Source: Geobacter sp. (GTDB lineage Bacteria > Desulfobacterota > Desulfuromonadia > Geobacterales > Geobacteraceae). Taken from it: 64,000 bases of DNA. The DNA lies in NCBI GenBank assembly GCA_003314535.1, contig POSG01000002.1, forward strand, positions 414,725-478,724, in the 5' to 3' direction. Within the stretch, counting starts at the first letter, position 1. The number at the start of each line of letters is the position of its first letter. The notes under the pieces were generated by a model. The model saw only the letters and a list, made by a program, of their open reading frames with translations. It was not told the DNA's origin and ran no database searches. Positions 35,228 to 43,601 of this stretch are shown one piece after another. The position numbers and the translations under genes are program-made.

Positions 35228-37084
35228 ATGCTCATAATTGTCGAATCGCCGACCAAGGCGAAGAAAATACAGTCGATACTCAAAGTCAAGACCATGTCCA
35301 CGGTCGGACATTTCAAAGATCTTCCCGACAACGAAATGGGGGTCGATCTCAAGACCTACGAACCGACCTTTGTCTACCACGAGAAGAAGAAGCACCTGCC
35401 GAAGCAACTGCAGGCCGCGGCAAAGGGCGAAACCGTCATGCTTGCCGGGGACCCGGACCGTGAAGGGTACGCTATCAGCTGCCATATCCACGAAGAAGTG
35501 AAAGCAGTTGCCAGGGAATGCCTGCGCCTGGAGGTCTTTGAGGTCACCGAGAAAGGCCTGAAGGAGTCTCTTGCCAAGGCGGTCCCTTTCGAGGAGACAA
35601 ACACGGGACTTTACGAGGCATTTCTCGGAAGGAGGATCGGTGACCGGCTGGTGGGCTATATCCTCTCCCCCATCGCCAGCAGGAGCCTGCGGGGAAAATA
35701 CAGCGTCGGCCGGGTCCAGTCTCCGGCCGTCCGCTTGGTGGTTGACCGCGAGCGGGAAATCCGGAACTTCACCCCCTCCCCTTTCTGGGTGCTGGATATC
35801 CAGCTGGACAAGGAGGGTACGGCATTTCTCGCCCGTCACATCAAAGGCAAATTCGAGAAACTGGACGATGCCCAGGCGATAATCAATGCAATCCGCAATG
35901 AAACCCACGCCCTCGCGGAAAAAGTCGAAAAAAAAGATTCGCGTCAGTCGCCCAAACCGCCGTTCACCACGGTTGACCTGCAGGCAGCCGCGGCAGCGCG
36001 CCTGAAGTTCACCCCGGAACAGACCATGAAGCTGGCGCAGGGGCTGTTCGACCACGGCCTGACGACCTATCACCGCACCGATTCCGTGCGAATGGACGAG
36101 GCATTCATCGTCGAGATACGCACGTTCCTGGAAAAAGCCCTCGGCTCTCAGTATCTCCCCGCCAAGCCCAACAAGTTCAAATCAAAAAACACCCAGGCCG
36201 ATGCCCATGAAGGCATCCGCCCGACACGAATGCACTCGGCCGCCGAGATCACGGACCTGATCAGGAAAGAAGGCCTTACCGCCGACCATGCCAGGCTTTA
36301 CGACCTCATATTCAGGCGGGCTGTCGCAAGCCAGATGGCACATGCGCTCTACGACTCCACAACCATGCTCTTCGAAGTAGCGGGAGAGAAGTTCAAGGCA
36401 TCCGGCCGGGTCCTGAAATTCGAAGGATTTCTCAAGGTCTACGCGGACGTCGACGAGGAAAAGGAGAAAAAGGGGGAAGAGGAAAAGCTGCAGATGCTCC
36501 CTCCGGTAGAAGTCGGCGAACTGGTCCCGAAGATCAAGGAAATCATGGAGGAGAAAAAGACCAAGCCTCCCGGTAGATTCACCCTGGGCTCCCTGGTCAA
36601 GGAACTGGAACGCCTTGGCATAGGCCGGCCGTCCACCTACGCCGCCATCACCAAGAACATCATTGACCGGGGCTACATCAAGGAGCAGAAAGGAAAGGCA
36701 ATCCCTCTTCAAGCCGGAGAGAACCTCATCGACTATCTGGCGGAAAAGCATCCCTGGGTAATCGACTATGCCCTGACCAGAAGGATGGAAAGCTTTCTCG
36801 ACCTGATTGTCGAGAAGAAGGAAACCTGGCAGCGCTTCTGCAAGGGAGTTCACCGCAAGATGGGGTTCTACGAGCCGCCCGCACTGGTCGCCAATGGCGG
36901 CCCGAGCGACGCCCAACTGAAATACGCCAACCACCTGGCTGCGAAAAACAACCTCGTCATCCCCGAAGAGACGCTAAAGACCGGCAAGGCCCTGTCCCAA
37001 TGGATTGAAGGTGTCGTCGGGATAAAGCAAACAAAAGAGGAAAATCCAGCGCCACCGAAACCCGCAGGGACTTCCCGGGAATGA
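35228..37084 (+). CDS. Accessory type IA DNA topoisomerase
   Basis: The 618-residue protein has an N-terminal TOPRIM domain with VESPTKAKKI and the acidic triad D75-P-D77-R-E79. The usual following GEAI is replaced by GYAI. The catalytic Tyr281 lies in TTYHRTDS, and GIGRPSTYA marks the type IA core. It has no C-terminal zinc ribbons; instead a small C-terminal domain (about 560-605, SDAQLKYANHLAAKNN) is found, as in accessory enzymes rather than housekeeping TopA (about 750-870 residues). It would relax negative supercoils or decatenate single strands. It heads a run of plus-strand genes. Confidence 0.9.
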   Translation: MLIIVESPTKAKKIQSILKVKTMSTVGHFKDLPDNEMGVDLKTYEPTFVYHEKKKHLPKQLQAAAKGETVMLAGDPDREGYAISCHIHEEVKAVARECLRLEVFEVTEKGLKESLAKAVPFEETNTGLYEAFLGRRIGDRLVGYILSPIASRSLRGKYSVGRVQSPAVRLVVDREREIRNFTPSPFWVLDIQLDKEGTAFLARHIKGKFEKLDDAQAIINAIRNETHALAEKVEKKDSRQSPKPPFTTVDLQAAAAARLKFTPEQTMKLAQGLFDHGLTTYHRTDSVRMDEAFIVEIRTFLEKALGSQYLPAKPNKFKSKNTQADAHEGIRPTRMHSAAEITDLIRKEGLTADHARLYDLIFRRAVASQMAHALYDSTTMLFEVAGEKFKASGRVLKFEGFLKVYADVDEEKEKKGEEEKLQMLPPVEVGELVPKIKEIMEEKKTKPPGRFTLGSLVKELERLGIGRPSTYAAITKNIIDRGYIKEQKGKAIPLQAGENLIDYLAEKHPWVIDYALTRRMESFLDLIVEKKETWQRFCKGVHRKMGFYEPPALVANGGPSDAQLKYANHLAAKNNLVIPEETLKTGKALSQWIEGVVGIKQTKEENPAPPKPAGTSRE

Positions 37085-37168
37085 ACTGGCAGGTTTACCT
37101 GCTACAACTCCCTCTATGCCGGAATCACAACCGCGATCGAGAAAAATAGTTTGTTACTTGGAAAAGAC

Positions 37169-37387
37169 ATGAACGGACAAAACAGAAAAGACATCCACCC
37201 CGGCCTTCCGGTTGCGATCATCCTTAAGAAAGACCAGCGCACCGGGCGTCTCACGGAAGGAGTTGTCAAAGACATCCTCACCAGTGCCCCTTGCCACTCT
37301 CGCGGAATCAAGGTCAGACTTGAAGACGGCCAAATCGGTAGAGTCCATACGATACTTCAGACGCCAGTGGAAAGTTTGAAAGCATAG
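37169..37387 (+). CDS. YwbE family protein
   Basis: The 72-residue protein fits the YwbE family along its length: RKDIHPGLPVAIILKKDQRT, then GVVKDILTSAP, GIKVRLEDGQIGRV and the final IL. The family is small, cytoplasmic and of unknown function; the fold is likely a KOW/SH3-like barrel. I use ATG 37169, with GGAAAAG upstream. It is separated by one base from the methyltransferase gene, so the two are translationally coupled. Confidence 0.88.
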   Translation: MNGQNRKDIHPGLPVAIILKKDQRTGRLTEGVVKDILTSAPCHSRGIKVRLEDGQIGRVHTILQTPVESLKA

Positions 37388-37388
37388 G

Positions 37389-38057
37389 ATGACAAACTTA
37401 GACAGGTCATCGAAGAACCGGCTCACCGAAAAGCTCCTCCCCCAATTTTCAGGGAAGACGCTTTTCGATGCAGTCGCGAGGGCGGTCTGTAAAGCCGGCT
37501 GCTTGCCACGAAAGGAACTCTACGAATCATGGGAAGTCGCCAGACGGGTACGGCGCCGTTTTCGTGGCGGACGCATCGTGGACCTGGCTTGCGGCCACGG
37601 CCTGCTGGCCATGATCCTGCTGCTGCTCGATGACAGTTCCCCCAAGGCCCTGGCTGTGGACCGACGCATTCCTCCAAGCGCAAATGCCCTTCTCGAAACA
37701 CTTGCCGAGGCATGGCCACGGCTAAGAGGACGGGTGAAACTCGTCGAATCTGAACTTGAGGCAGTACAGTTGCAGGAAGGTGATATTATTGTCTCAGCAC
37801 ACGCATGTGGCGGTTTGACCGACCTTGTTATCGAGCGGGCCATTGACGCCGGTGCCAGGGTAGCGGTCTTGCCCTGCTGCCACGATCTCGCCGGAGCCGA
37901 CCTGGGAGGCCTGCAAGGGTGGATGGACGGCCCACTGGCCATGGATGCGGCCAGGGTGGCACGCCTGCGTGCCCACGGTTTCAACGTCTTTACCCAGCTG
38001 ATACCAGGAGACATAACTCCCAAAAACCGCCTGTTATTGGCGGAACCCCCGCAGTAA
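37389..38057 (+). CDS. SAM-dependent methyltransferase (Methyltransf_32-like)
   Basis: The 222-residue protein has a Rossmann methyltransferase core with the SAM-binding motif IVDLACGHGLLA. It also has the family features SAHACGGLTD and VLPCCH, typical of the GSTCD-like Methyltransf_32 group, some of which modify RNA. The start codon sits one base after the YwbE stop. The substrate is unknown. Neighbours YwbE and the PhnA-like protein do not reveal a pathway. Confidence 0.85.
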   Translation: MTNLDRSSKNRLTEKLLPQFSGKTLFDAVARAVCKAGCLPRKELYESWEVARRVRRRFRGGRIVDLACGHGLLAMILLLLDDSSPKALAVDRRIPPSANALLETLAEAWPRLRGRVKLVESELEAVQLQEGDIIVSAHACGGLTDLVIERAIDAGARVAVLPCCHDLAGADLGGLQGWMDGPLAMDAARVARLRAHGFNVFTQLIPGDITPKNRLLLAEPPQ

Positions 38058-38081
38058 ATTCATCAACAAGGGATTGCAATT

Positions 38082-38459
38082 ATGGCAAAGGGATACCAGG
38101 CAAACAAAGAACGCAAAGAAGCCATAGCCGCCTTCGGCAAGGATCTTGGCAAGCGGGCCGGATTCAAATGCGAATGGTGTGAAAGCAGAGACGACCTTCG
38201 CCCCTGGGACTACAGGCCGGACCAGAACCCCGAAATGGAAACCCTTGCTCTACTGTGCGCGCGTTGTCGTGAACTGGCCGACGGAAGCAAGGCCGATGTG
38301 AATGAACTCCGCTCCATCCGCAATGCCCTCTGGAGCAACGTCCCGGCTGTTGCGGAAGGTGCGGCAAAGGTTCTGTCCCCGTGCAGGGAACCCTGGGTTC
38401 GAGAGGCGATCGAGGAGAGTCTTATCGATGACGATGTCAAAGCAGAGTTGCTGAAATGA
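38082..38459 (+). CDS. PhnA-like zinc-binding protein
   Basis: The 125-residue protein contains CEWCESRDDLRPWDYRP and, about 30 residues later, LLCARCREL, a four-Cys zinc site as in the N-terminal ribbon of PhnA/YjdM-like proteins or HNH-like folds. The N-terminal 20 residues are basic and helical and the C-terminal half is helical. No HNH catalytic His pattern is clear, so nuclease activity is not claimed. It follows the methyltransferase by 24 bases. Confidence 0.6.
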   Translation: MAKGYQANKERKEAIAAFGKDLGKRAGFKCEWCESRDDLRPWDYRPDQNPEMETLALLCARCRELADGSKADVNELRSIRNALWSNVPAVAEGAAKVLSPCREPWVREAIEESLIDDDVKAELLK

Positions 38460-38487
38460 TGACGGCGTAAAATATTTCCCATTATTG

Positions 38488-38772
38488 ATGCGACAACGAA
38501 GTGCAGATGAAAGATTCAAAACTGTAGCTGAAGAGCCCGTAGAAATACCAATGGACAGGCTTGCCCCGGAGACCCTGCGCAACCTGATCGTTGAGTTCGT
38601 CACCCGTGAGTGGTCCGACACCGAGTTTTCCCTCGAAACAAAGATCGCGCAGCTACTGAAACAGATCGGTACCGGGCAGGCGAAGATTGTCTTCGACATG
38701 GGCGCGAAGACATGCAATATAGTCCCGAGCAAACAGATGCCTTATGGAAAGATGCATTTCCCTGAGTTCTGA
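38488..38772 (+). CDS. YheU/UPF0270 family protein
   Basis: After about 22 N-terminal residues the product matches the YheU family: VEIPMDRLAPETLRNLIVEF, VTREWSDTEFSLETKIAQLL and a C-terminal IVFDMGAKTCNIVP. Family members are about 70 residues, start at the IP motif and have unknown function. The longer N-terminus here depends on ATG 38488, for which no ribosome binding site is visible, so the true start is uncertain. Confidence 0.75.
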   Translation: MRQRSADERFKTVAEEPVEIPMDRLAPETLRNLIVEFVTREWSDTEFSLETKIAQLLKQIGTGQAKIVFDMGAKTCNIVPSKQMPYGKMHFPEF

Positions 38773-38827
38773 ACGCATTCAAGGAACCTGAAAACGATCA
38801 GGGTACCAACCCCAAAACGGAGGAGCC

Positions 38828-39118
38828 ATGTCGAAAGTGACTGTCGTTGCAAAACTCGCAGCCAGGAAAGATGCAGTCGAAACGGTCAAGGCCGAAGTCC
38901 TCAAAATGGTTGAGCCGACCCGGCTGGAACCGGGTTGCATCGAGTACCGTCTCCACCAGGATAACGAGGACCCTGCCGTCTTCCTGTTCTATGAAAACTG
39001 GGAAAACCTTTCCTGTCTGAAGCAGCACTTGAATTCGACTCATTATCAGAGCTACGTTGCCGCTGTGGCGGATCTGCTTTCTGAAAAGGTTGTCAACAAA
39101 ATGACGGAAATCGCCTGA
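38828..39118 (+). CDS. Antibiotic biosynthesis monooxygenase (ABM/YgiN-like)
   Basis: The 96-residue protein has the ferredoxin-like ABM fold: VTVVAKLAARKDAVETVK, EPGCIEYRLHQDNEDPAVF, then FYENWENLSCLKQHLNS. Related proteins include quinol monooxygenase YgiN and small oxygenases that act without cofactors. The reaction here is unknown. A GGAGG ribosome binding site precedes ATG 38828. It lies within the plus-strand housekeeping-like run. Confidence 0.88.
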   Translation: MSKVTVVAKLAARKDAVETVKAEVLKMVEPTRLEPGCIEYRLHQDNEDPAVFLFYENWENLSCLKQHLNSTHYQSYVAAVADLLSEKVVNKMTEIA

Positions 39119-39176
39119 TCCCGAGGATTCATCATGTTCGTGATGCAGTACAAGAATTAAATGGAAACGAAGTGAC

Positions 39177-39665
39177 ATGTCAGACCAGTCAATGATACTT
39201 TGGATCTTCGGGGCCATTCTCACGGTCACCGGCTTGTCAGGACTCCTGCTGCCGATAGTGCCGGGAGCGCCGGTATTGTTCCTGGGGCTGCTGCTCGGGG
39301 CATGGGCTGAGGATTTCCAGCATATAGGTCTCTGGACGCTCCTGGTCCTCGCAGCCATGGCAATGCTCACCTATGCGGTCGAATTCGCCGCCTCCGCTCT
39401 TGGGGTGAAGAAATATGGCGGTTCAAAGCGTGCCATGACTGGCGCCGTCTTGGGCGGTATCGTGGGGCTCTTTCTGGGGATTCCCGGCATCCTGTTCGGC
39501 CCTTTTGTCGGGGCGGTCATCGGTGAGCTGTCCATGCAGCGCAGCCTGGATGAAGCGAGCCGGGCCGGGTTTGGCACCGTGGTCGGTCTGGCAATAGGAT
39601 TGGCCGGCAAATTCGCCATCGGCATAGCCATGATAGGCTTGTTCATCCTGAAACGTTTCATATGA
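39177..39665 (+). CDS. DUF456 family membrane protein
   Basis: The 162-residue protein has about four membrane helices and glycine-rich loops (GLSGLLLPIVPGAPVLF, then GGIVGLFLGIPGILFGPF and GAVIGE), the hallmark of DUF456 proteins. The family function is unknown; the glycine-zipper helices suggest packing in the inner membrane. The start ATG 39177 has a weak ribosome binding site (ACGAAGTG). It ends two bases before an SRAP relic. Confidence 0.85.
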   Translation: MSDQSMILWIFGAILTVTGLSGLLLPIVPGAPVLFLGLLLGAWAEDFQHIGLWTLLVLAAMAMLTYAVEFAASALGVKKYGGSKRAMTGAVLGGIVGLFLGIPGILFGPFVGAVIGELSMQRSLDEASRAGFGTVVGLAIGLAGKFAIGIAMIGLFILKRFI

Positions 39666-39667
39666 CA

Positions 39668-39900
39668 TCACGACTCGGAACAGCCCTGTGGCCGTCCTCC
39701 ACGACCGGATGCCGGTTATCCTCCGCCCCTCCGAATTCGGCCTCTGGCTGGACCGTTCCATGAACGACCCTGAAAAGCTTGAACGGCTCTACCAGCCCTA
39801 CCCGGCTGATCTGTTGCAGGAATGGGAAGTCTCCCCGCTGGTCAACAAGCCATCCATTGAAACTCCGGAGATCATTGTTCCCATTCAAGCTCCCCATTGA
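39668..39900 (+). pseudogene. SRAP (YedK/HMCES-like) C-terminal relic B
   Basis: In one frame the DNA encodes VAVLHDRMPVIL, with the conserved active-site His of SOS-response-associated peptidases, then the C-terminal segment LYQPYPADLLQEW and LVNKPSIETPEIIVP. The N-terminal two thirds, with the Cys2 nucleophile that crosslinks abasic DNA, is missing. It starts directly at the end of the DUF456 gene, which suggests a rearrangement breakpoint there. It cannot be functional as SRAP. Confidence 0.75.
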
Positions 39901-39994
39901 AGCTTTATAACCATGTCATGATCACCTCTTCTTAATACCCTGTCTCTCGGGTGAGAAATCGTCAGCAAGGTGACAAAATCCGGAAAAACCAGCC

Positions 39995-41335
39995 ATGTCA
40001 AAACTCGTGAATGAAAGCGTAACGAAAACAATTTTCCGGATGGCAATACCGATGCTTGCCGGAACCTTTGCCATCAACATGTACAACCTCACGAACGCAT
40101 GGTTCGTCTCCAGGCTTGGGACCGGTGCGCTCGCTGCAATTTCCTTCACCTTCCCGGTCGTCATGCTCCTCATGTTCATGACCCGCGGACTCGGCAGCGG
40201 GGCACTGACACTCGTGGCGCACGCCATTGGCGAAAGGGACCGCGAAAAAGCCGCGACAATAACGACCCACGCACTCATCTTCTCGGTTCTTTTTGCCACT
40301 GCGGTAACCGCCCTCGGAATGCTGACCGTCATTCCCCTTTTCTCAAGGCTGGGCGCATCCGGCGCAGTTCTCGACATGACCGTGCGCTACATGAAGATTT
40401 GGTACCTGGGCGCCATCATCATGGTGCTCCAGATGGTCACTTCCGACATAATAATGAGCACCGGCAACACGAAAGCCGTCAGCATCCTCATGGTCGGCAG
40501 CACGGTTATGAACGTATTCCTGGACATCGGGCTGATATTCGGCAGATTCGGCATGCCCAAGATGGGTATTGTTGGCGCCGCCCTGGCGACAATACTTTCC
40601 CAGACGGCGGCTCTGGCTGTCGCTGTTTATATTCTCGTATTCAAAATGGGTCTTGTCAGCACCCGTATTATTTCGCCACGCATGCTTTTTCAATCAACCC
40701 GGAAAATTCTCAAGTTCGGCATTCCCGGCGCTCTTGGCATGATACTGACTCCCATATCTGCCGCCGTAATCACAAAACTTGTAGCCGGTTACGGCAACAC
40801 AGCGGTCGCTGCAATGGGTGTGGCCAGCCGGATAGAAATGTTCGCCTTCATGATCCCGATGGCCGTCGGCATGTCGCTCATTCCTTTTGTTGCACAGAAC
40901 TTCGGAGCCGGCAGGCTGGACAGGATCAGGCAGGCACGCAAGGTGACCATGACATTTGCGGTGTTATACGGCATTTTAATCGGCTTACTGTTCATCATAT
41001 TTGCGGAACCCATGGCCAGAATATTCTCGACAGAAAGGGCCGTAACAGAAGTGCTGTGCTCTTTCATCTACATTACCTGCATGGGATACGGCATGCTGGA
41101 GGTGCACCGCTACGCGGGGTTCATGATCACGGGCGCTCATTACCCTTTGCAGGCATCCATGCTCAACATCTTGCGCGTCGTGGTGCTGCTGATACCCCTT
41201 TCCATAGCCGGGAGCTTCTTTTTAAAGCTTGAGGGGATCTTCTGGGGAAGGCTGACAACCGACTTGTTGTGCGGATTGATCGGAATCTGGTGGTCCGGAA
41301 GGATGCTGCATTTACGGGAAAATCAAGGCCCGTAA
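39995..41335 (+). CDS. MATE family efflux transporter
   Basis: The 446-residue protein has about twelve membrane helices with two homologous halves. It begins IFRMAIPMLAGTFAINMYNL and shows RGLGSGALTLVAHAIGE in the first half and GMSLIPFVAQNFGAG in the second, both typical MATE signatures. Such proteins expel cationic drugs or metabolites using Na+ or H+ gradients. It follows the SRAP relic by 95 bases and ends in a clear terminator. The substrate is unknown. Confidence 0.95.
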   Translation: MSKLVNESVTKTIFRMAIPMLAGTFAINMYNLTNAWFVSRLGTGALAAISFTFPVVMLLMFMTRGLGSGALTLVAHAIGERDREKAATITTHALIFSVLFATAVTALGMLTVIPLFSRLGASGAVLDMTVRYMKIWYLGAIIMVLQMVTSDIIMSTGNTKAVSILMVGSTVMNVFLDIGLIFGRFGMPKMGIVGAALATILSQTAALAVAVYILVFKMGLVSTRIISPRMLFQSTRKILKFGIPGALGMILTPISAAVITKLVAGYGNTAVAAMGVASRIEMFAFMIPMAVGMSLIPFVAQNFGAGRLDRIRQARKVTMTFAVLYGILIGLLFIIFAEPMARIFSTERAVTEVLCSFIYITCMGYGMLEVHRYAGFMITGAHYPLQASMLNILRVVVLLIPLSIAGSFFLKLEGIFWGRLTTDLLCGLIGIWWSGRMLHLRENQGP

Positions 41336-41714
41336 GACAACCCTGTCCATCTGTTGCCAAGATCGGACACCGACGACTCTAGCAGAAGAATGAAAGGCCC
41401 GCTAAGAAATAAGCGGGCCTCTTTTTATATTCAATTCACCCATTTCATGGGTCTCAGGCATATTCATCAGCCTGTAAATCTGGTATTTTTTTCAGAATAG
41501 CCCGGCGGAGCGTCCTCGTTCATACGGTCCTCCTATCAATGCTGCTTTACTGGGTGGACTACTTCCGAAACAATTCTCTCCTTTGATCCGTCGTTTCTAC
41601 ATCAGGTAGCGCTACCTTGGTTTCAAGTATAACCATCCAAATACGCTACGAACAGTCTGGTTTTATATTTTTTATCAGCGTATACTGTGAAATTGTGTAG
41701 TTTCGGTGTGGAGA
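41336..41714. other. Intergenic region between convergent genes
   Basis: This stretch contains the terminator of the MATE gene and a perfect 12-base palindrome GGTAGCGCTACC at 41605-41616. Otherwise it is AT-rich and without a gene. Confidence 0.4.
41395..41425 (+). terminator. Intrinsic terminator of the MATE gene
   Basis: AGGCCCGCT (41395-41403) pairs with AGCGGGCCT (41412-41420) and is followed by CTTTTTAT. Stem, 8-base loop and T-tract are all typical. Confidence 0.9.
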
Positions 41715-41978
41715 CTATAGCATCGCCCTCCCTTTCCGTAGAGGCTCAAAAAGATATTCCAGACCATTGGCCTTGATATCATAGACAGCCTGCAGCATCC
41801 TGCCCAGCTTCCCCTCCGGGAAACCCTTATGTGCCATCCATACCACATAAGGTTCTGGCAGATCTATCAACAGCCGACCCTGGTATTTCCCGAATGGCAT
41901 CCTGGTTGCGGCCAATTCCAGCAAATCATTTGGATCCCACGACACCTCACTACCTGCTTGTGGCAACTCTTCGAACAT
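41715..41978 (-). CDS. DUF3820 family protein
   Basis: I use ATG 41978 because GGAGGGG precedes it; a GTG at 42059 would overlap the exonuclease stop. The 87-residue product contains MPFGKYQGRLLIDLPEPYV, WMAHKGFPEGKLG and the C-terminal NGLEYLFEPLR, the DUF3820 signature. DUF3820 is often fused to or encoded beside DEDDh exonucleases, as here, and may be an accessory domain. It is the last gene of the LexA-controlled operon. Confidence 0.85.
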   Translation of the reverse strand: MFEELPQAGSEVSWDPNDLLELAATRMPFGKYQGRLLIDLPEPYVVWMAHKGFPEGKLGRMLQAVYDIKANGLEYLFEPLRKGRAML

Positions 41979-42055
41979 CAGAACGTCCCCTCCCTGCTCA
42001 ATTCCAACCGAACTGAACAGTAAGCTTTTACCATTAGCCAGTACCTCACCCCGCC

Positions 42056-42697
42056 TCACCCAGAAACGGTATGGCCAAATGCTTCCGCTTTGTCTCTCCC
42101 CGGAGCTGCGGGAAGGTCTTTCACCATTTTCTCCGCTACACCTGACGGGATGGACGGCGTCTTGAGAAGTTGGGCGAAAGCCGCAGAATAAGCATCTTCT
42201 CCCTTCTCTTCCCTGGCAATTTCCAGGAAGGCTTCCACCACCCTGGCGTCGTCCAAAGCACGGTGCCTCTGATCGACGGAAAACCCATTGCGTTCGATTA
42301 TGCTATCCAAGCCGTGTTTCCTGAACTTCGGGTAGAGCCGGCGGGAAAGGCGCACGGTACAAAGAGTCGGTGCGGAAATGGAGATGCCAAGCCGCTTGAA
42401 CTCGTTTCGCACAATGGCATAGTCGAAGCGGGCATTGTGGGCAACGAAAACGGCCCCTTCGAGCAGGTCGGCAACCTCCGGTGCTATCTCGTCAAAGGAG
42501 GAAGCATCGCTCAGGTCGTGATCGTTAATTCCGGTCAGTGTGGAAATGAACTGCGGCAGAGTACGGCCGGGGTTGACCAGGGAAGAGAACTCTCCCGTCC
42601 CGTCAGTGCGGATGAGGGCAATCTCTATGATGCGGTCGAGGAGGGGGTTACTTCCGGTGGTTTCCACGTCTACGATGACAAAAGGCTTGTTTCTCAT
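42056..42697 (-). CDS. DEDDh 3'-5' exonuclease (DnaQ-like)
   Basis: The 213-residue enzyme starts one base after the LexA-like stop codon. It shows the ExoI motif FVIVDVETTGS, the ExoII block VAHNARFDYAIVRNEF and the ExoIII block HRALDDARVVEAFL, giving the full D-E-D-D set with the His of the DEDDh type. It degrades or proofreads DNA or RNA 3' ends and resembles stand-alone epsilon-like exonucleases. Being in the SOS-controlled operon suggests a role in repair after damage. Confidence 0.92.
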   Translation of the reverse strand: MRNKPFVIVDVETTGSNPLLDRIIEIALIRTDGTGEFSSLVNPGRTLPQFISTLTGINDHDLSDASSFDEIAPEVADLLEGAVFVAHNARFDYAIVRNEFKRLGISISAPTLCTVRLSRRLYPKFRKHGLDSIIERNGFSVDQRHRALDDARVVEAFLEIAREEKGEDAYSAAFAQLLKTPSIPSGVAEKMVKDLPAAPGRDKAEAFGHTVSG

Positions 42698-42698
42698 G

Positions 42699-43265
42699 TC
42701 AGTACTGGCGGATGACTGCTTTGACAACCAGGTCGATCCTCAATTCCTCGCGGGGTACGATGGTACGGTATTTCTTGTTGGCAGGCTCGAGGTAAACCTG
42801 TTTCCCCCTCCTGCGAAAGTACTTGATAGTCCACTCCCCGTCTATGTTGGCCACTACGATGTCGCCCGGCTTGATGTCGGTGGTCCGTTCCACCAAGACC
42901 AGATCACCGTGCTTTATGCCTTCGTCAACCATGCTGTCTCCGGTGACCTTCAGAAGGAAGGTCGCCTGCGGGTTCCTGATCAGGAGCTGGTCCAGGGTCA
43001 TGACATCGGCCAGTTCCTCCTCGACAGGAGAAGGAAAACCGGCAGCAATAGAGCCGAGAAGCCGGATACCGGTGGCACGGGGGCCGGGTATGAGCTTGCC
43101 TGCATCGTCCTTGACCAGCCACCCTTCCTTGATGAGCCGGTTGGCCGCATGGTAAGCGGAACTCTTGGAATTCAGTCCGGTAATGCGGGCAATTTCAGCG
43201 TAGCTCGGCATGCGCCGGTGCTCGCTGAAAAATTCCAGGATTGTCTCGTGGTACGGGTTTTTCAT
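42699..43265 (-). CDS. lexA: LexA-like SOS repressor
   Basis: The 188-residue product has an N-terminal winged helix (residues 1-55, PSYAEIARITGLNSKSS) and a C-terminal S24 peptidase domain. The Ala75-Gly76 cleavage site lies in IAAGFPSP, nucleophile Ser111 in GDSMVDEG and Lys148 in WTIKYF. All elements for RecA-triggered self-cleavage are present. I start at ATG 43265 because the operator overlaps any longer frame. It may be the main LexA or a second one. It leads an operon with the exonuclease and DUF3820. Confidence 0.92.
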   Translation of the reverse strand: MKNPYHETILEFFSEHRRMPSYAEIARITGLNSKSSAYHAANRLIKEGWLVKDDAGKLIPGPRATGIRLLGSIAAGFPSPVEEELADVMTLDQLLIRNPQATFLLKVTGDSMVDEGIKHGDLVLVERTTDIKPGDIVVANIDGEWTIKYFRRRGKQVYLEPANKKYRTIVPREELRIDLVVKAVIRQY

Positions 43266-43278
43266 GAAAACAAGGGTA

Positions 43279-43296
43279 ATCGAACGTTCGTTCGAT
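43279..43296. promoter_or_regulatory. SOS box upstream of the LexA-like gene
   Basis: ATCGAAC-GTTC-GTTCGAT is a perfect 7-base inverted repeat containing CGAAC-N4-GTTCG. This is the Gram-positive type SOS box rather than the enterobacterial CTGT-N8-ACAG form. It lies 14-31 bases before the start codon, so autoregulation is expected. Confidence 0.88.
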
Positions 43297-43422
43297 GTCA
43301 AGGGGAACGGAATACGATGCCTTCGAAAATGGTTGTTTCCATGCTTTCCTCAATCGGTAGGGGGCCCAAGATGATTCAATATTTCTATTTGAAATCCGAT
43401 GGCCGTCGCGCGCTTCTCTCCT

Positions 43423-43452
43423 TTGACAAAAGGACTATACTTGGGATATAGT
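43423..43452 (+). promoter_or_regulatory. Sigma-70-type promoter for leader RNA
   Basis: TTGACA (43423-43428) is followed after 18 bases by TATAGT (43447-43452). It drives rightward transcription into the region that ends in a terminator at 43521-43558, ahead of the ABC-F relic. Confidence 0.6.
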
Positions 43453-43457
43453 GCGCA

Positions 43458-43558
43458 TTCTTCCGGGCGGACCCTGATTTCCCGTCCGGATGGCGAATCC
43501 CGTTTCCTGTTCATCTCTGCAAGGGGTTAGGCCCAGTGGCCTGCCCCTTTTCTCTTTT
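43458..43558 (+). ncRNA. Candidate leader or small RNA of about 100 nt
   Basis: The predicted transcript begins about six bases after the promoter and carries one internal hairpin around CCGGGCGGAC / GTCCGGA. It ends in the intrinsic terminator AAGGGG (43521-43526) ... CCCCTT (43544-43549) with a T-rich tail. The terminator precedes the ABC-F start by 44 bases. It fits either an independent sRNA or an attenuated leader, as is established for several ABC-F resistance genes. No known RNA family was recognised. Confidence 0.45.
43521..43558 (+). terminator. Intrinsic terminator in the ABC-F leader
   Basis: AAGGGG and CCCCTT arms enclose an inner GGCC/GGCC pairing and are followed by TTCTCTTTT. 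It lies between a strong promoter and the truncated ABC-F gene. Confidence 0.7.
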
Positions 43559-43601
43559 CAGCGCACCGTCGCATGAACATTATCTTTACGGAGTTATTTT
43601 C

